A stretch of 63,623 nucleotides of DNA from Gluconacetobacter tumulicola (GTDB lineage: Bacteria > Pseudomonadota > Alphaproteobacteria > Acetobacterales > Acetobacteraceae): contig NZ_JABEQL010000021.1 in assembly GCF_014174215.1 (NCBI RefSeq), positions 1 to 63,623 of the forward strand, given 5' to 3'. How positions within the stretch are numbered: the stretch's first letter is position 1; each line of letters begins with the position of its first letter. The notes under the pieces are model-generated. The model was given only the letters and a program-made list of their open reading frames with translations, was not told where the DNA came from and searched no databases. Position numbers and translations under genes: made by a program. This document shows positions 17,630 through 27,061 of the stretch, in pieces.

Positions 17630-19039
17630 ATGATCGTGACTGCTCCGGTGGTCGTCTGGTTTCGCCATGATTTTCGTCTGGCGGATAATGCGGCGCTGAC
17701 GGCGGCGGTGGAAACCGGTGCGCCGGTGTTGTGCATCCATATCCTTGACGATGCGGCCGGGCAGGTTGCGGCGCGCTGGTGGCTGGGTCGGGCGCTGGAA
17801 TCGTTCGATGCCGCGCTCCGGCCGCTTGGCGGGGGGCTGCATGTCTTCCATGGGCCGGCGATCCGGGTGCTGCCGGCGGTGGTTGCGGCGACCGGGGCGC
17901 GGGCGGTGTTCTGGAACCGGCGCTACGACCCCGAAGGACGGGAGACGGATACGCGGCTGAAGGCGATGCTGAAGGAGCGGGGCACCCCGGCCCACAGTTT
18001 TGCGGGTGCGTTGCTGCATGAGCCGTGGACGGTCCGCACCCGGATGGGGCAGCCCTATCACGTCTTTGGCGCCTATTGGCGTGCGGCGTGCCAGATGGGC
18101 CATGAGCGGCCGCCCTTGCCGGCGCCGGAGAGGATTGCGTTTGCCACGCCGGACCCGGCTGGCCTGCCGCCGACGGTGGAGGTGGGGGCCATTGGGCGTG
18201 AGATGCGGGCGACCGGCTGGACGGCGGGGCTGGAGGAGGCCTGGATGCCGGGCGAGGCTGCGGCGCAGGAGGCGCTGGAGCAGTTTCTGGACGGTCTGCT
18301 GGAGGATTACGCGCGGGATCGGGATTTCCCGGCGCGGCCGGCGACCTCCGGCCTGTCGCCCTTCCTGTGCTGGGGGCATATCACGCCCGCGCAGATCCGG
18401 CAGGCTGTCGTTGCGCGGCCGCATGCGGCCGGGCTGGCGAAATTCATGGCGGAACTGGGGTGGCGGGATTTTGCGTGGTCGGTGCTGTTTGCATGTCCCG
18501 ATCTGCTTTCGCGCAATCTGCGCCCGGAATTCGACGCCATGGCGTGGCGGCGCGACCGGGAGGGGTTGCGTGCGTGGCAGCGCGGGCGGACCGGCTACCC
18601 GCTGGTCGATGCGGGCATGCGCCAGTTATGGCGGACCGGCTGGATGCATAACCGCGTGCGCATGGTTGCGGCCTCGTTCCTGGTGAAGCATCTGCTGATC
18701 GACTGGCGGGAGGGCGAGCGCTGGTTTGCCCGTACGCTGGTCGATTACGACCCGGCCAGCAACGGCATGAACTGGCAATGGGTCGCCGGAACCGGGGTGG
18801 AGGCCGCGCCCTTCTTCCGGATGATGAATCCGCTGATCCAGTCGCGTAAATTCGACCCGTCCGGCGCCTATATCCGCGCCTGGGTGCCCGAACTGGCGGG
18901 GCTGTCCGATACGCAGATCCATGCGCCGTGGCTGGCGGGCGGTGTCGCGGGGTATCCGGCGCCGATCGTGGTGCATGAGGCGGCGCGGGAGCGGGCCTTG
19001 GCCGCCTGGCGCGCGTTGGGCGGCCCGGCGGATGGATAA
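17630..19039 (+). CDS. phrB: deoxyribodipyrimidine photolyase
   Basis: A class I CPD photolyase of 469 residues that uses blue light to split cyclobutane pyrimidine dimers. The N-terminal antenna domain begins VVVWFRHDFRLADNAAL (about residue 7). The C-terminal FAD domain carries TGYPLVDAGMRQLWRTGWMHNRVRMVAASFLVKHLLIDWREGERWFARTLVDYDPASNGMNWQWVAGTG (about 320-390), the strongest family signature. AAAGGA lies upstream of the ATG. It is 46 bp after the small helical protein; no link to the neighbours is evident. Confidence 0.95.
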   Translation: MIVTAPVVVWFRHDFRLADNAALTAAVETGAPVLCIHILDDAAGQVAARWWLGRALESFDAALRPLGGGLHVFHGPAIRVLPAVVAATGARAVFWNRRYDPEGRETDTRLKAMLKERGTPAHSFAGALLHEPWTVRTRMGQPYHVFGAYWRAACQMGHERPPLPAPERIAFATPDPAGLPPTVEVGAIGREMRATGWTAGLEEAWMPGEAAAQEALEQFLDGLLEDYARDRDFPARPATSGLSPFLCWGHITPAQIRQAVVARPHAAGLAKFMAELGWRDFAWSVLFACPDLLSRNLRPEFDAMAWRRDREGLRAWQRGRTGYPLVDAGMRQLWRTGWMHNRVRMVAASFLVKHLLIDWREGERWFARTLVDYDPASNGMNWQWVAGTGVEAAPFFRMMNPLIQSRKFDPSGAYIRAWVPELAGLSDTQIHAPWLAGGVAGYPAPIVVHEAARERALAAWRALGGPADG

Positions 19040-19059
19040 GGAGCGGGCTGGCGGGTTCG

Positions 19060-19965
19060 TTATTCCGCGCTTTCTGCCAGGCGGCGGGCCAGGCGGCAGG
19101 CTGCCAGGTCCCACGCCGCGCAGCCGACCGACTTGAAGAGGACCGGCATGTCGGGCGGCGGGGGCGTGTGGATGGACGTGGCCAGGGGGTGGACGGTCTG
19201 CCAGTCCACGCCGGCCTGGATCAGGTCGCCGGCCTCGGACGGTGCGCCGATGGGATCGTCGACGAAGAGCTGGCTGTTCAAGACCAGGTTCGGGCCGATT
19301 TCGATCATTTCGGGCCGGTAGGCGCCGACGCCGATGACCAGGCTGCCGGCGCGGGGGGCTGCGTCATAGATGATGTCGTGGCTGCTGGTGGTGGTGATGA
19401 CGACATCCGCGACTTCGGCATCGCCGGGGGCCTCGGGGCGGACATGGTGGCCGGTCGGGTCGAGAGTGGCGCAGAGGGTGGCGACCGCGGCCGGGTTGCG
19501 GCCGCGGATGCGGATGGATGCGTCGGGGTGAAGGGCGCGCAGGGCGTTGATGTGGCCGCGTGCCTGCGTGCCGGTGCCGATGATCAGGATATGGCGCGGC
19601 GCCGTGCGGTGCAGCAGGCGGATGGCCAGCATCGACATTGCGGCGGTACGGCGGCCTGTGGTTTCGGGCCCGTCGAGGGTGAAGAGGAACGCGCCATTAC
19701 GTGCATCGCAGCAGGTCACCTGCCCCTGGATGACGGGCAGCGTGCGGTTGCCGTGAAAGAGCGTGATCAGCTTGGTCGCCATGATGTCGCTGGCGACGGA
19801 CGGCATGCAGAGCAGGTGGCCGCTGGCATCCGCCGTGTCGAGGACCATGCGTTCCGGACATTGAATCTGTCCGGCGGCGTAATCCCGCAGGACGTCCTGC
19901 AGGGTGTCGACCAGTTCGGGGAAGGGGAGGAGGCTGGCTGTCTGCGCGGCCGGGAAGATGTGCAT
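19060..19965 (-). CDS. ornithine cyclodeaminase/mu-crystallin family reductase
   Basis: An NAD(P)-dependent enzyme of 301 residues in the ornithine cyclodeaminase/mu-crystallin family. The Rossmann motif is HILIIGTGTQARGHINAL (about residues 127-144), and VIQGQVTCCDARNGAFLFTLDG and IGVGAYRPEMIEIGP are typical. Many bacterial members reduce delta1-pyrroline-2-carboxylate or delta1-piperideine-2-carboxylate instead of cyclising ornithine, and this fits that group. It starts 11 bp after the deaminase stop, with GAAGG upstream, so the two form an operon. The shared substrate route is not obvious. Confidence 0.85.
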   Translation of the reverse strand: MHIFPAAQTASLLPFPELVDTLQDVLRDYAAGQIQCPERMVLDTADASGHLLCMPSVASDIMATKLITLFHGNRTLPVIQGQVTCCDARNGAFLFTLDGPETTGRRTAAMSMLAIRLLHRTAPRHILIIGTGTQARGHINALRALHPDASIRIRGRNPAAVATLCATLDPTGHHVRPEAPGDAEVADVVITTTSSHDIIYDAAPRAGSLVIGVGAYRPEMIEIGPNLVLNSQLFVDDPIGAPSEAGDLIQAGVDWQTVHPLATSIHTPPPPDMPVLFKSVGCAAWDLAACRLARRLAESAE

Positions 19966-19975
19966 GGCGTGACCT

Positions 19976-20998
19976 TCAGGCCTGGAGGGCTGCGAAGCGA
20001 TCCAGCGCGTCGAGATACTGGCGGCGTTCGGCGTCGGGGATCCAGGCGGAATCGAAGGCGTTGCGGCTGATGGTCAGCAGTTCCGCCCGTGTCAGGTCCG
20101 CCGTTTGCTGCGCGCTGCGCAGGCATTCGGTCATGTAGGCGCTGTTCATATATCCCGGATCGTCGGAATTGATGGTGATCCGCAGCCCGGCATCCAGCAT
20201 GCCGCGCAGGTCGCGCCGGCCGCATCCGGGGCGGATGACGTCGTTGGGGGACGGGCAGATGGTGAAGACGATGTCCCGCGCGCGGGCGCGGGCGACCAGT
20301 TCGGGGCGGTCCAGCACGTTCAGACCGTGGTCGATCCGTTCGCTGGCGAGGTCGTCGAGGGCCTGGCGGATATGTTCGTGCGTGTTTTCCTGGTCCAGGT
20401 CGCAATGCATGGTCACATGCAGACCGGCCGCGCGGGCGCGGGCGAAGACATGGGCGAACTTGGCGGGCGGATTGCCGGTCTCGTAGGAATCGAGCCCGAC
20501 GCCGATGATGTCGTCGAGATAGGGGAGCGCCTGGGTAAAGGTCTCGTCGGCCGATTCGGCGCTCATTTCGCGCACGAAGCACATGATGAGCTGCGAGCGG
20601 ATGCCGAAATCGCGTTCGGCGTCCTTGCGGGCGCGGGTGATGCCGGTGATGACGGTCGCGAAGGGAATGCCGCGCCGTGTGTGAAGCTGCGGGTCGAAGA
20701 ACATCTCGGCATAGAGGACGTTCTGGGAGGCGACCTTCCTGAGATACTGATGGCACAGATCGTAAAAATCCTGCTCCGTCCGCAGAAGTTCGACGCCCTC
20801 GTAATAGAGGTTCAGGAAGGACAGCAGGTCGTGATAGGTGTAGCCGGCGCGGATGGCCTCTGCGCTGCTGTCCTTCAGCGGATGGTCGTTGCGGTGGGCC
20901 AGCGCCATCTTGAGTGATGCCTCCAGCGTGCCTTCCAGATGCACATGCAGTTCCGCCTTGGGCAGGGCGTCGATAAAGGCGGCGATCGAGCCGGTCAT
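19976..20998 (-). CDS. adenosine/adenine deaminase
   Basis: A zinc amidohydrolase of 340 residues in the adenosine deaminase family. Metal and catalytic motifs are KAELHVHLEGT (about residues 14-24), HVTMHCDLDQENTHEHI (about 195), ERIDHGLNVLDRPELV (about 217) and INSDDPGYMNSAYMTE (about 277). Several bacterial proteins of this type deaminate adenine rather than adenosine, so the base specificity is left open. GGAG lies 10 bp before the ATG. It is the first gene of a two-gene unit reading away from the AT-rich region at 21000-21220. Confidence 0.88.
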   Translation of the reverse strand: MTGSIAAFIDALPKAELHVHLEGTLEASLKMALAHRNDHPLKDSSAEAIRAGYTYHDLLSFLNLYYEGVELLRTEQDFYDLCHQYLRKVASQNVLYAEMFFDPQLHTRRGIPFATVITGITRARKDAERDFGIRSQLIMCFVREMSAESADETFTQALPYLDDIIGVGLDSYETGNPPAKFAHVFARARAAGLHVTMHCDLDQENTHEHIRQALDDLASERIDHGLNVLDRPELVARARARDIVFTICPSPNDVIRPGCGRRDLRGMLDAGLRITINSDDPGYMNSAYMTECLRSAQQTADLTRAELLTISRNAFDSAWIPDAERRQYLDALDRFAALQA

Positions 20999-21126
20999 TG
21001 CGTCTTACTCCATCGGGACGGGGCCATTGCGGCCGATGATGCCCTGTCGCGCGGCTGACGGCACGTCTTTCTTTTGGATATCGGAACGAGACGATTGCGG
21101 ACCGATCGCCGTGCTTCGGTCGTTTA

Positions 21127-21145
21127 TCACTATAATATATAGTGA
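21127..21145. promoter_or_regulatory. 19-bp perfect inverted repeat before the sulfur-type operon
   Basis: TCACTAT-AATAT-ATAGTGA, a perfect 7-5-7 repeat, lies 78 bp upstream of the first flavoenzyme gene and 129 bp upstream of the divergent deaminase, in an AT-rich stretch unlike its surroundings. It probably binds a dimeric regulator; no regulator gene is adjacent. Confidence 0.55.
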
Positions 21146-21222
21146 AAATAAAATCGACTATACAACGATCGATTCGTAAATTACTCTGCGCATAATAACT
21201 ATTTTTAATGGTGAATTGAGGC

Positions 21223-22458
21223 ATGACCCAGTCGTCCCTTGAGAGTGCGCGCGAACCATCGCTCGAGGCGCGCTACGCGCCGCTTTTTGCCGAGATCGCG
21301 GCGGGGGCGGTGGAGCGGGAGCAGCACCGCGAACTGGCGCGCGCGCCCGTGCGTGCCCTGCTGGATGCCGGTTTCGGGCGGCTGCGCGTTCCCAGGGAGG
21401 CCGGGGGGCTGGGGGCCTCGCTGCGGGAGAGTTTTGCGCTGCTGCGCGGGCTGGCGGCGGCGGATTCCAACATCCCGCAGATCGTGCGGGCGCATTTCGC
21501 CTTTATCGAGGGGCGGCGCCAGAAGGGATCGGACTCGCGTCCCTGGTTCGACGTGATCAATGACGGCGCGCTGTTCGGCGCGGCGATGGCCGAGCGGAAT
21601 GATGAGACGGTCATCAGGACCACCCTGCGCGAGACGCCCCAGGGGTGGGTGCTGAACGGCACCAAATATTACTCCACCGGCACGCTCTATGCCGACTGGA
21701 TCGTGGTATGGGCGGCCAATGAGACCGCGCGTGTCCATGCGGCCGTGCGGGCCGACAGTCCGGGCGTGACCCGGATCGACGATTGGGACGGGTTCGGGCA
21801 GCGCCTGACGGGCAGCGGGACCACGATCTTCGACCATGTGGTCGTCCCCGCCGCCCAGATCCTGGACCAGACTCCGCTGACGGAATTGCCCGCCCCGGAT
21901 TATCTGGGGGCCTATTACCAGCAATTTCATAATACGGCGCTGGCCGGCATTGCGCAGGCGGTGCTGCGCGACGCGCTGGAATTCGTGCGGCCCCGGACGC
22001 GCCTGTTCGGTGTGCCCGGCAAGGTGATCCAGAAGGACGATCCGGTGGTCCAGGGCGTGGTCGGGCGGCTGTCGGCGCTGGCGTTCTCGACCGCTGCCCT
22101 GGTCGATACGGTATCCGACGCGCTGGCGGTGGCCGAGCCGTTCTGGGAGAAGGGCGAGACGGGCCATCCGGCGATCGAGACCGCGCAGGAAATCGCGTTC
22201 AAGGCGCAGCAGATCATCGTCGGGCAGACGCTCGAGGCGGCGACGCTGCTGTTCGAGGTCGGAGGGGCGTCCGCCACCAGCGAGACGCGGCGCTATGACC
22301 GGCACTGGCGCAATGCCCGCGTCCTGGCCTCCCACAATCCGGCGGCGCAGCGCCAGAGGGAGTTGGGCGACCTTGCGCTGAATGGGACGCGGCTGTGGAC
22401 GCCTTATCTCGAAGGGCTGAAGCGCCAGAATGCGGCGGCCGGCGGGGTGCCGGCATGA
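21223..22458 (+). CDS. acyl-CoA-dehydrogenase-fold flavin monooxygenase (SfnC/DszC-like)
   Basis: A 411-residue flavoprotein of the acyl-CoA dehydrogenase superfamily. It resembles FMNH2-dependent monooxygenases such as DszC and SfnC rather than true dehydrogenases: the segments LRVPREAGGLGASLRESFALLRGLAAADSNIPQIVRAHFAFIE, GWVLNGTKYYSTGTLYADWIVVWA and the DWDGFGQRLTGSGTTIFDHVVVPA region fit, and the C-terminal catalytic Glu of dehydrogenases is not seen. It likely oxygenates an organosulfur compound to release sulfur. TTGAGG precedes the ATG. It opens an eight-gene sulfur-type locus. Confidence 0.8.
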   Translation: MTQSSLESAREPSLEARYAPLFAEIAAGAVEREQHRELARAPVRALLDAGFGRLRVPREAGGLGASLRESFALLRGLAAADSNIPQIVRAHFAFIEGRRQKGSDSRPWFDVINDGALFGAAMAERNDETVIRTTLRETPQGWVLNGTKYYSTGTLYADWIVVWAANETARVHAAVRADSPGVTRIDDWDGFGQRLTGSGTTIFDHVVVPAAQILDQTPLTELPAPDYLGAYYQQFHNTALAGIAQAVLRDALEFVRPRTRLFGVPGKVIQKDDPVVQGVVGRLSALAFSTAALVDTVSDALAVAEPFWEKGETGHPAIETAQEIAFKAQQIIVGQTLEAATLLFEVGGASATSETRRYDRHWRNARVLASHNPAAQRQRELGDLALNGTRLWTPYLEGLKRQNAAAGGVPA

Positions 22459-22471
22459 CGCGGGTAGCCTC

Positions 22472-23677
22472 ATGATTTCGATTCCGACGTCCCGTGTCGT
22501 CTCCAGGGGTGAGAGTGCGGAACAGGTGGGTGGTGCGAACGCGGATGCGATCCTGGCGCGGGCGGCATCGCTGCGCGGCCTCTTTGCGGACCGGGCGGCC
22601 GGGCATGATCGGGATGCCGGCTTTCCGTTCGACGATATCGCCGATTTCATTGCCTCCGGCCTGATGGCGCTGCCCAGCCGGGGGGAGGCGGGCGGGCTGG
22701 GCGGATCGCTGGCGACGGCGCAGGCGGTGATCGGCAGTCTGGCGCAGGGAGACGCCTCCACCGCGCTGGTGATCGTCAATCATTACATGGTTCATGCGAC
22801 GATTGCGGCGCGGGCGGGGTGGCCGGAGGCGCTGGCGGCCCGGCTGGAGGAGGAGAATGTCCGGCGGCCGGGGCTGATCAATGCCGCGCTGGCGGAGCCC
22901 GATCTGGGCTCGGCCTCATATGGTGGCCTGCCCGAGACGGTGGCCACCGCCACGCCGGACGGATGGCGGATCACGGGGCGCAAGGCCTATGTGACGGGCA
23001 TTCCGGCACTGGCATGGTTGCTGGTGCGGGCCCGGACCGACGAGCCGACGCCGCGCGTCGGGCTGTTCCTGGTGCCGGCGCGGGCTGACGGGGTGATCGA
23101 GCATCGGAACTGGGACCATGTGGGCATGCGGGCGACGCATAGCCACGAGGTCGAATTCCGTGACGTGGCCGTCCCCGCCGGAGATGTCACGGATCTGGTC
23201 GAAAGCGATGCGAGGCATCCGGTGCTGGGTGGCATGATGCGGTGGAATACCGGCCTGCTGGGGGCGCTGTATGACGGGATCGTGCGGGCCGCTCTGGACT
23301 GGACGGCGGGCTTTCTGCGCGGGCGCGTGCCGTCGAACCTGGGCCAGCCGCTGGCGACGCTGCCCTCGGTCCAGGATGCGGTTGGCAGGGTGGTGCTGGC
23401 GCTGGACGAGGCCCGGATGCTTCTCGACCTGTATGCGGGAGACGTCGCCGCCGGCAGGGCCGAGGCGGCCGATCGTGGCGCGGCCGTCATCAAGGCACGG
23501 GTGATCGACGGGGCGGCGGACCTGACGCTGCATCTGCTGTCGCTGGCGGGCAATGCGGGGCTGAGCGCGCGCAATCCGCTGGAGCGATGTCATCGGGACG
23601 CGTTGTGCGGGCGGATTCACGCGCCGCATGGAGAACTGGTTCGCCGCAAGGCCGGGCAGAGGGTCCTGGCTTCCTGA
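22472..23677 (+). CDS. acyl-CoA dehydrogenase family flavoprotein
   Basis: A 401-residue member of the acyl-CoA dehydrogenase superfamily. Recognisable parts are FDDIADFIASGLMALPSRGEAGGLGGSLATAQAVIGSLAQGDASTALVIVNHYMVH, NAALAEPDLGSASYGGLPETVA, GWRITGRKAYVTGIPALAWLLVRA and WDHVGMRATHSHEVEFRDVAVPAGD. It lies 13 bp after the first flavoenzyme and before the SfnB-like one. Whether it is a dehydrogenase or an oxygenase cannot be told from sequence alone; its partners favour organosulfur metabolism. Confidence 0.8.
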   Translation: MISIPTSRVVSRGESAEQVGGANADAILARAASLRGLFADRAAGHDRDAGFPFDDIADFIASGLMALPSRGEAGGLGGSLATAQAVIGSLAQGDASTALVIVNHYMVHATIAARAGWPEALAARLEEENVRRPGLINAALAEPDLGSASYGGLPETVATATPDGWRITGRKAYVTGIPALAWLLVRARTDEPTPRVGLFLVPARADGVIEHRNWDHVGMRATHSHEVEFRDVAVPAGDVTDLVESDARHPVLGGMMRWNTGLLGALYDGIVRAALDWTAGFLRGRVPSNLGQPLATLPSVQDAVGRVVLALDEARMLLDLYAGDVAAGRAEAADRGAAVIKARVIDGAADLTLHLLSLAGNAGLSARNPLERCHRDALCGRIHAPHGELVRRKAGQRVLAS

Positions 23678-23713
23678 TTTCCCGACTTACGGGACAGAAT
23701 ACGGATAATAGCC

Positions 23714-24958
23714 ATGAGCATTCCCCTTGTTGTCGGTGACGGCGGCGTGGTTCCGCCGCCGGCTGCCCGGCCTGCGGCGCATGTGATCCGCGACGATGAA
23801 GAGGCGATCGCGATTGCGCGGGATGTCGCGGCGCGGATCGCGGAAGGTGCCGTGGAGCGGGACCGCCGGGATTTGTTTCCTTCCGCCGAACTGGACCTTT
23901 ATTCCGCTTCGGGCCTGTGGGGGGTTACCGTGCCGCGCGCCTATGGCGGCGCCGATGTATCCTATGTGACGGTGGGGCACGTGATCCGGCTGATCTCGGC
24001 GGCGGATTCGTCGATCGGCCAGTTGACGCAGAATCATCTGGCCACGGTGGCGGTTATCCGGTCCACCGGGACTGAAGAGCAGAAGGCGGACCTGTTCGCT
24101 GAAATTCTGGCCGGCAGGCGTTTCGGCAATGCGTTTTCCGAAACCGGCACGCGTACAGTCGGCGATCTGAAGACCCGTTTCGTGCGGGATGGGCGCGATG
24201 TGGTCGTCAATGGCGTCAAGCATTATGCCAGCGGCGCGCTTGCGGCGGATCTGGTGCAGATCGTGGCATTGGACGAGGAAGGGCGGAGCTGGCTGGCCAT
24301 TGCCGACCGTGCGGCGCCGGGATTGACCGTCATCAACGACTGGGCGTCGTTCGGTCAGCGCGGTACCGGCAGCGGCAAGGTCCTGATCGAGAATGTGCGG
24401 GTTCCGGAGCGGCGGGTCGTCGCGGCGTGGAAGGCTTATCTTCCTGAAAACCCGACGACGGACAGTGCGATTTCGCAATTCATCCAGTCGGCGATCGATG
24501 CCGGGCTGGCGGAAGCGGCGATTGCGGAGACCGGAAATTTTGTCCGCACGCGGACCCGTGCCTGGGTGGACAGCCCCGCCGGGCGGGCAAGTGACGACCC
24601 TTACACGATTCATGCGCTCGGCGGGCTGCATGTCCGGCTGAGTGCGGCCCGGGCGCTGCTGGACGTGGCAGGCCGGGCGATCGACGTGGCGCTGGATGAG
24701 CCGACCCCGGATACGGTGGCTGCCGCGCAGATCGCGGTCGCGGAATCCAAGATCCTGACGACCGAGATTGCCATCGAGAGTACGAACCGGCTGTTCGAAC
24801 TGGGGGGGACGGCATCTACCGACCGTTCGCTGGGGCTGGACCGGCTCTGGCGCAATGCGCGGACCCACACGCTGCATGACCCGGTGCGGTGGAAATACGC
24901 GATCGTCGGCGATTACTACCTCAATGGCCGCAGGCCGCCGCTGCATCCCTGGAGCTGA
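23714..24958 (+). CDS. sfnB: SfnB-family sulfur acquisition oxidoreductase
   Basis: A 414-residue acyl-CoA-dehydrogenase-fold protein matching the SfnB family, associated with use of dimethyl sulfone and other organosulfur sources when sulfate is scarce. Diagnostic stretches are VIRDDEEAIAIARDVAARIAEGAVERDRR, LDLYSASGLWGVTVPRAYGGADVSYVTV and GRRFGNAFSETGTRTVGDLKT. The C-terminal LGLDRLWRNARTHTLHDPVRWKYAIVGDYYLNGRRPP is also typical. Its ribosome site is weak. It is third in the locus, directly before the ABC importer genes. Confidence 0.85.
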   Translation: MSIPLVVGDGGVVPPPAARPAAHVIRDDEEAIAIARDVAARIAEGAVERDRRDLFPSAELDLYSASGLWGVTVPRAYGGADVSYVTVGHVIRLISAADSSIGQLTQNHLATVAVIRSTGTEEQKADLFAEILAGRRFGNAFSETGTRTVGDLKTRFVRDGRDVVVNGVKHYASGALAADLVQIVALDEEGRSWLAIADRAAPGLTVINDWASFGQRGTGSGKVLIENVRVPERRVVAAWKAYLPENPTTDSAISQFIQSAIDAGLAEAAIAETGNFVRTRTRAWVDSPAGRASDDPYTIHALGGLHVRLSAARALLDVAGRAIDVALDEPTPDTVAAAQIAVAESKILTTEIAIESTNRLFELGGTASTDRSLGLDRLWRNARTHTLHDPVRWKYAIVGDYYLNGRRPPLHPWS

Positions 24959-24966
24959 GGCGCGTC

Positions 24967-26067
24967 ATGTCCCATCCATCGGATAATCGTTCGTTCGACG
25001 ATATTGTCGAGCCCCCGCTGCCCGAACCGCGAGTGCACTGGGGACGGCGGGCCGTCGTGCTGGGCGCGCTGGCCGCCATGGCGGGCGGCACGGTGCTGGC
25101 GGCCCGGCATTCCGGCGCGCGACCGCTGCCGCGCACGGCGGACGGGCTGCGCATCGTGCGGCTGTCGCTGCCGGTGAATGCGCCCTGCGTCGCGCCGCTG
25201 ATCCTGGCCGAACAGATCGGGCTGTATCGCGACCGTGGGCTGAAGGTCGAATTCACGAACTGGACCGATACCCCGACCCTGCTGGAGGCGGTGGCGACCG
25301 GAAAGGTCGATCTGGGAGCCGGCATGATCATGCAGTTCATCAAGCCGCTGGAGCAGGGGTTCGACCTGAAGCTGGTGGCGGGAACGCATGGCGGCTGCAT
25401 GCGCATGGTCGGCTCGCGCCGCGCCGGGGTGACGGACGATATCGCCAGCGTGCGCGGCAAGACCATCGGTATCGCGGACGCGACCGGGTTTGCCTACAAT
25501 ACGTTCGCCCTGCTGCTGAAGAGCAACGGTGTGGACCCTTTGCGGGATGTGGCGTGGCGTGTCTATCCGGCGCCGCTGCTGGAAGCCGCGTTGCTGAAAG
25601 GCGATATCCAGGCCTACGCCGATTCCGATCCGCTGATGTATCTCGCGCAGCGCCGGTCGGGCGGGGATCTGGTGGAGATCCTGTCCAACCTGTCCGCGCC
25701 CTGGCAGGGGCGGGTGTGCTGCGTGGTGGCGGCGAGCAATACGCTGTTGCGGCGCGACCGGCCGGCCGTGCTGGCGCTGGTCGATGCCATGGTGCAGGCG
25801 TCGGAAATCTGCGCCGCCGACCCGATGCAGGTGGCGCGCGCCTTTGCGCAATATGGTGCGGTCAAGGCGCCGGTCGAGGATATTGCCGCCGTCCTGCGGA
25901 TGCAGACGCATCATATACATCCGCTGGGCCACGATCTTGCGGCGGAGGTGGCGTTCTACGCGGCGCAGCTCAAGACCATCGGTGTGATGAGCCCCGATCT
26001 CGACCCGCAGGGCTTCGCGCGCGGCATTGTCGATGACGTGACAAAGGGGGAGGCGGCGCATGTCTGA
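24967..26067 (+). CDS. ABC transporter substrate-binding protein, sulfonate/nitrate type
   Basis: A 366-residue periplasmic binding protein of the SsuA/TauA/NrtA class. After a cytoplasmic tail of about 27 residues comes a twin-arginine-like hydrophobic segment (WGRRAVVLGALAAMAGGTVLAA), suggesting Tat export or an anchor. The mature part has LAEQIGLYRDRGLKVEFTNWTDTPTLLEAVATGKVDLGAG, the usual ligand-lobe signature. GGAG and TGAGG lie upstream of the ATG at 24967. It overlaps the permease start by 8 bp. Confidence 0.85.
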   Translation: MSHPSDNRSFDDIVEPPLPEPRVHWGRRAVVLGALAAMAGGTVLAARHSGARPLPRTADGLRIVRLSLPVNAPCVAPLILAEQIGLYRDRGLKVEFTNWTDTPTLLEAVATGKVDLGAGMIMQFIKPLEQGFDLKLVAGTHGGCMRMVGSRRAGVTDDIASVRGKTIGIADATGFAYNTFALLLKSNGVDPLRDVAWRVYPAPLLEAALLKGDIQAYADSDPLMYLAQRRSGGDLVEILSNLSAPWQGRVCCVVAASNTLLRRDRPAVLALVDAMVQASEICAADPMQVARAFAQYGAVKAPVEDIAAVLRMQTHHIHPLGHDLAAEVAFYAAQLKTIGVMSPDLDPQGFARGIVDDVTKGEAAHV

Positions 26068-27061
26068 CCTGACCGGGCAGGCGGCCGGCAGTGCTGCCCT
26101 GCCGATTGCCGTACGGCCTGTCTTCCGCCCGTGGTGGCCGGGCCTTGTCAGCGGGCTGGCGTGGGCCGTCGCCGCCGCCGTTACGGGCCTGTTGCCCGAC
26201 CAGGTGCGTGCGCCCGTGGCGCGGCCGCTGGTCGAGCTGGAAGGGGCGGTCGCGATCCTGTCCGGCCTGTTCGCGCTGATCGGACCGTCCGGCTGGTGTG
26301 CGCCGCTGGCCTCGCACGGGCGGCGTGTTGCCGCGCTGGGCGTGGTGGTGGCTGTGTGGGAGGTCGTGACCGCCAAGACCGGGTGGCTGCCGCTGCCGTT
26401 CTTTCCGTCGCCGCAAGCGGTGCTGGATGTCTATCGCATCGATTTTGCGCGTCTTGGGCACAGCGTTATCAGTTCGCTGTTGCTGCTGTTTCCTGGTTTC
26501 GGGCTGGGGGCGTTGTCGGGATTCCTGGCCGGGCTGGCGATGGGATGGTCGCCGGAGGCGCGTTATTGGGGGCATCCGGTCATTCGCCTGCTGGGGCCGT
26601 TGCCGCCGATTGCCTGGCTGCCGGTCGCGCTGTTCGTGTTCCCGACGATTTCTGCCGCAAGCATCTTCCTGATTGCTCTGGCCACGGCGTTTCCTGTCGC
26701 GGTGCTGACGGCCTCCGGGGTGATGCTGGTGGATTCCCGCCTGTACGATGTCGGGCGCACGCTGGGTGCGTCGGACGGGTTCCTGATCCGCACCATCGTG
26801 ATTCCGGCGAGCCTGCCGCATGTGTTTGTCGGCCTGTTCATGGGGCTGGGGGCGTCGTTCATCGTCCTGATCGTGGCCGAGATGCTGGGGGCGAAGGCGG
26901 GGCTGGGCTGGTATCTGCAATGGGCGCAGGGATGGGCGGCCTATGCCAATCTCTATGCCGCGCTGGCGGTGATGTCGGTGCTGTTCTCGGGCCTGACGAT
27001 GGCGCTGTTTGCCGCGCGCCGCCATGCGCTGCGCTGGAACCGGGAGACGGTTCAGTGGTGA
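26060..27061 (+). CDS. ABC transporter permease, SsuC/TauC type
   Basis: A 333-residue inner membrane permease with several hydrophobic segments. The binding-protein-dependent permease loop is visible as YDVGRTLGASDGFLIRTIVIPASLPHVFVGLFMGLGASFIVLIVAEMLGAKAGLGWYL (about residues 225-285), the coupling motif to the ATPase. It is longer at the N-terminus than SsuC, with one or two extra membrane segments. It overlaps both neighbours (8 bp and 4 bp). Confidence 0.88.
   Translation: MSDLTGQAAGSAALPIAVRPVFRPWWPGLVSGLAWAVAAAVTGLLPDQVRAPVARPLVELEGAVAILSGLFALIGPSGWCAPLASHGRRVAALGVVVAVWEVVTAKTGWLPLPFFPSPQAVLDVYRIDFARLGHSVISSLLLLFPGFGLGALSGFLAGLAMGWSPEARYWGHPVIRLLGPLPPIAWLPVALFVFPTISAASIFLIALATAFPVAVLTASGVMLVDSRLYDVGRTLGASDGFLIRTIVIPASLPHVFVGLFMGLGASFIVLIVAEMLGAKAGLGWYLQWAQGWAAYANLYAALAVMSVLFSGLTMALFAARRHALRWNRETVQW

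Noticed and set aside
26131-27057. A long N-terminal extension of the ABC ATPase frame
   Set aside because: It coincides with the permease gene in another frame; the Walker A motif falls at the right distance from GTG 27058.
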